Assembly: GCA_021160625.1 (NCBI GenBank)
Contig: JAGHCE010000124.1
Coordinates: 1-7,150 of the forward strand
Direction: 5' to 3'
Origin: Planctomycetota bacterium
GTDB lineage: Bacteria > Planctomycetota > DG-23 > SLPQ01
Length of the DNA: 7,150 nucleotides
The stretch's first letter is position 1. Each line of letters starts with the position of its first letter. A program made the translations under genes and the position numbers. The notes under the pieces are model-generated. The model saw only the letters and a program-made list of their open reading frames with translations. It was not told the DNA's origin and did no database searches. Shown here piece by piece: positions 5,196-7,150 of the stretch.

Positions 5196-5216
5196 CGGCC
5201 GGTCGGCGGCCGGCCG
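5196..5216. repeat. 7-bp GC hairpin between gap and pgk
   Basis: CGGCCGG at 5196-5202 is the reverse complement of CCGGCCG at 5210-5216, around a seven-base loop. There is no T tract. It shares CGGCCG with the preceding hairpin and might form alternative pairings with it. Confidence 0.5.
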
Positions 5217-5264
5217 TGAAAGGCTTCTTTGAGCCGGTGAGGGCCTGGGAAAGCGAGGGCACAA

Positions 5265-6434
5265 ATGGCGAAACGCACACTCAGGGACATTGACGTAAAG
5301 GGCAAGCGCGTTCTTATGCGCGTGGATTTCAACGTGCCGCTTTCCGACGGCGAGATCGCAGACAACACACGGATTCAAGCCGCGCTGCCCAGCATACAGT
5401 ACGTTCTCGACAACGGCGGGAGCCTCGTCCTTATGAGCCACCTGGGCCGTCCCAAGGGCAAGGTGGTCGAGGACCTTCGAATGGCTCCGGTGGCCGCTCG
5501 GCTCGCGAAACTCCTCGGCAGGCCCGTCAAGAGCACAACTGACTGCATCGGCCCGCAAGCCGAGGCCGCCGCCGCGGCCCTGGTACCCGGCAACGTCCTG
5601 CTCCTGGAGAACCTGCGGTTTCACCCGGAAGAAAAAGCCGGCGACGACGAATTCGCAAAAAAGCTCGCCCGGCTCGGCGATGTCTACATCAACGACGCGT
5701 TCGGAACGGCCCACCGCGCACACGCCTCGGTCTCCGGCGTCCCGAAGTATCTCGACGCTGCGGCGGGGTTTCTGCTTGAAAAGGAAGTCCAGTACCTCGG
5801 CGATATGCTGGCCGCGCCCGAACGCCCGTTTGTGGCGATCCTGGGCGGCGCGAAAGTTTCCGACAAGGTCACCGTCATCGAGAGCCTGCTCGACAAGGTG
5901 GACTCGCTGCTTATCGGCGGCGCGATGACCTACACCTTTATGCGCGCCAAGGGCCTGACGACGGGCAAGTCACTCGTGGAACAGGAGCGTATCGACCTGG
6001 CAAAGGACCTCCTCGCCAAGGGCGGCGACAAGCTCGTGCTCCCGGTCGATCATCTCCTGGCCAGGAAGATTGACGCCACGAGCGAGACGAGAATCGTGGA
6101 CGGCGAGATACCCGACGGCTGGATGGGCGTGGACATCGGGCCGAGGACGTGCGCGCTTTACGCCGAAAAAATAGATTCCGCAAAGACCGTGGTGTGGAAC
6201 GGGCCGGTGGGGATTTTCGAGATCGAGCCTTTTTCCGCCGGGACGGCGGCCGTTGCCGAGGCCATTGCCGAAAGCGGTGCGGTCTCGATCATCGGCGGGG
6301 GCGATTCTGCGGCGGCGGTCAAGACGTTCGGCCTGACGGACAAAATGACGCACGTTTCCACGGGAGGCGGTGCGAGCCTTGAGTTCCTCGAGGGAAAAAC
6401 GCTTCCCGGCGTTGGGGCCATTCCCGACAAGTAG
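5265..6434 (+). CDS. pgk: Phosphoglycerate kinase
   Basis: A 389-residue, full-length PGK that transfers phosphate between 1,3-bisphosphoglycerate and ADP, acting directly after gap in glycolysis and in reverse in gluconeogenesis or carbon fixation. N-domain substrate motifs are RVDFNVPL at 19-26, SHLGRPKG at 58-65, LLLENLRF at 111-118 and NDAFGTAHRAHAS at 144-156. The C-domain nucleotide site shows LGGAKVSDK near 195-203, GPVGIFE at about 315-321, GGGDSAAA and STGGGASLEFLEG near the end. Nothing essential is missing and there is no fusion to triosephosphate isomerase. The ATG has a modest GAGGG ribosome binding site at 5255-5259. rpe starts only nine bases after its TAG, so these two are clearly one transcript. 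The tpiA gene that often follows pgk is absent here. Confidence 0.97.
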   Translation: MAKRTLRDIDVKGKRVLMRVDFNVPLSDGEIADNTRIQAALPSIQYVLDNGGSLVLMSHLGRPKGKVVEDLRMAPVAARLAKLLGRPVKSTTDCIGPQAEAAAAALVPGNVLLLENLRFHPEEKAGDDEFAKKLARLGDVYINDAFGTAHRAHASVSGVPKYLDAAAGFLLEKEVQYLGDMLAAPERPFVAILGGAKVSDKVTVIESLLDKVDSLLIGGAMTYTFMRAKGLTTGKSLVEQERIDLAKDLLAKGGDKLVLPVDHLLARKIDATSETRIVDGEIPDGWMGVDIGPRTCALYAEKIDSAKTVVWNGPVGIFEIEPFSAGTAAVAEAIAESGAVSIIGGGDSAAAVKTFGLTDKMTHVSTGGGASLEFLEGKTLPGVGAIPDK

Positions 6435-6440
6435 GAGAGG
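6433..6440 (+). promoter_or_regulatory. Ribosome binding site supporting the TTG start of rpe
   Basis: AGGAGAGG partly overlaps the pgk stop codon (6432-6434) and sits 3 bases from the TTG at 6444 (6 from its GGAG core). It is the main reason for accepting a non-ATG start, and it suggests that ribosomes finishing pgk may reinitiate on rpe. Confidence 0.65.
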
Positions 6441-6443
6441 GCC

Positions 6444-7094
6444 TTGGTCAAGGTATCGGCCAGCATACTGTCGGCGGACTTCGCGCGCATAGCCGAGGAG
6501 ATCGCCGAGGTTGAGGCCGCCGGCGTGGACAGCCTGCATATCGACGTGATGGACGGCCACTACGTACCCAACATCACGATGGGCCCGGCGGTGGTGCGCG
6601 GCATCACGTCCGTCGCCACGGTGCCGTGCGAGGCTCACCTGATGATAACGGACCCAGGCAAGTACGCGCCGGAGTTCGTTAGGGCGGGCGTTTCGGCGAT
6701 ATCGTTTCACCCGGAAGTCACTCGTGACCCTTTCGGGACGCTTTCACAAATCAGGGACCTCGGCGTCGCCGCGGGCGTGGCGGTGAATCCCGATTCGGAC
6801 GTCGCCTCTTTCGGGGAGTTTTTCGCCGCATCGGATTTCGTTGTCGTGATGACGGTGTTTCCAGGCTTTTCGGGGCAGGCATTCATCGAGTCGGCGCTGG
6901 AGAACGTGCGGGCCGTGGCACGGGTTTTCGACGGCGATATAGCGGTTGACGGCGGAGTATCGCCCCGGACCGCCGGTCGCGTGGCGGCCGCCGGTGGGAA
7001 CGTGCTCGTGGCGGCCTCAGCCATATTCAAGCAAACGGACCGCGTCGCTGCTGTGGGCGCCCTGCGGACAGCGGCCGGCTCGGGAGGAAACTGA
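6444..7094 (+). CDS. rpe: Ribulose-phosphate 3-epimerase
   Basis: A 216-residue TIM-barrel enzyme interconverting ribulose-5-phosphate and xylulose-5-phosphate in the pentose phosphate or Calvin pathway. Family motifs are in order: SASILSADF (5-13), HIDVMDGHYVPN (32-43), EAHLMI (63-68), MTVFPGFSGQ (136-145), VDGGV (168-172) and ASAIF at 191-195. The metal ligands H32, D34, H65 and D169 are all present, with D34 and D169 as the acid-base pair. The phosphate loop MTVFPGFSGQ departs from the usual V-N/E-P-G-F-G-G-Q, and EAHLM replaces the more common DVHLM; the fold should tolerate both. The start is a TTG at 6444, chosen because AGGAGAGG at 6433-6440 precedes it and no ATG or GTG lies nearby in frame before the first motif. 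Its TGA overlaps the next ATG by one base. Confidence 0.93.
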   Translation: MVKVSASILSADFARIAEEIAEVEAAGVDSLHIDVMDGHYVPNITMGPAVVRGITSVATVPCEAHLMITDPGKYAPEFVRAGVSAISFHPEVTRDPFGTLSQIRDLGVAAGVAVNPDSDVASFGEFFAASDFVVVMTVFPGFSGQAFIESALENVRAVARVFDGDIAVDGGVSPRTAGRVAAAGGNVLVAASAIFKQTDRVAAVGALRTAAGSGGN

Positions 7095-7150
7095 TGGCCT
7101 GGAACCTCAGGTTCGGAAGAAAGCGCGACTTGCCGGACGGACTCTGGCTC
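7094..7150 (+). CDS. accD: N-terminal fragment, probable acetyl-CoA carboxylase carboxyltransferase beta subunit
   Basis: Only 19 codons lie inside the window, starting MAWNLRFGRKRD and ending LPDGLWL. AccD proteins typically begin with a short basic leader followed by (V/L)PEGLW-x-KC, where that cysteine opens a four-cysteine zinc ribbon. The fragment reaches exactly the point before the expected Lys-Cys. If right, the product is the zinc-binding beta subunit that joins AccA to transfer carboxyl from carboxybiotin to acetyl-CoA, the first step of fatty-acid synthesis. GGAGG at 7083-7087, six bases upstream, and the TGATG overlap with rpe show it is a real gene in the same operon. The identity rests on a short match and is tentative. 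Confidence 0.55.
   Translation, partial: MAWNLRFGRKRDLPDGLWL

Larger units (their letters stand above)
5123..5264. other. gap-pgk intergenic region
   Basis: These 142 bases hold two GC-rich hairpins and the pgk ribosome binding site (GAGGG, 5255-5259). I see no promoter with acceptable spacing, so pgk is probably transcribed by read-through from gap. Confidence 0.5.

Overview
The window is about 7.1 kb of GC-rich bacterial DNA. Good Shine-Dalgarno sites, tightly spaced genes, sigma70-type promoter candidates, hairpin terminators, and TTG and ATG starts all point to a bacterium. The gene content does not fix the phylum. GC-rich hairpin repeats carrying a GTAGGG motif, and a divergent iron-sulfur-type PurF homologue without the usual N-terminal cysteine, suggest an uncultured or deep-branching lineage, but that is inference.

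Layout. (1) Positions 1-255 hold the C-terminal end of an unrecognised plus-strand protein. (2) Positions 256-586 have no gene but carry a dense cluster of palindromes, four of them with GTAGGG or its complement. (3) Positions 587-1651 hold a plus-strand pair: a metallo-beta-lactamase-fold hydrolase, then a stand-alone Lrp/AsnC-type ligand-binding (RAM) domain. (4) Positions 1648-3970 are on the minus strand: a class I SAM methyltransferase, then a PurF-like phosphoribosyltransferase with its own candidate promoter. The PurF-like gene meets the RAM-domain gene tail to tail, with the two stop codons overlapping. (5) Positions 3971-4120 are a divergent control region. (6) Positions 4121-7150 hold a plus-strand central-carbon cluster: gap, pgk, rpe and the first codons of a gene that looks like accD.

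Function. gap and pgk catalyse consecutive steps of glycolysis, gluconeogenesis or the Calvin cycle. rpe interconverts ribulose-5-phosphate and xylulose-5-phosphate. accD, if correct, would lead into fatty-acid synthesis. A strong hairpin between gap and pgk probably lowers pgk-rpe-accD transcription relative to gap. rpe and the next gene overlap by one base and are probably translationally coupled.

Most of the window is ordinary housekeeping. The item most worth a second look is the PurF-like protein. It keeps the PRPP-binding site and four cysteines matching the Fe-S ligands of Bacillus-type PurF, but it has lost the catalytic cysteine and the usual glutamine-binding residues of the glutaminase domain. 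The palindrome cluster at 252-475 is second. No CRISPR array, tRNA, rRNA, transposase or phage gene was seen.
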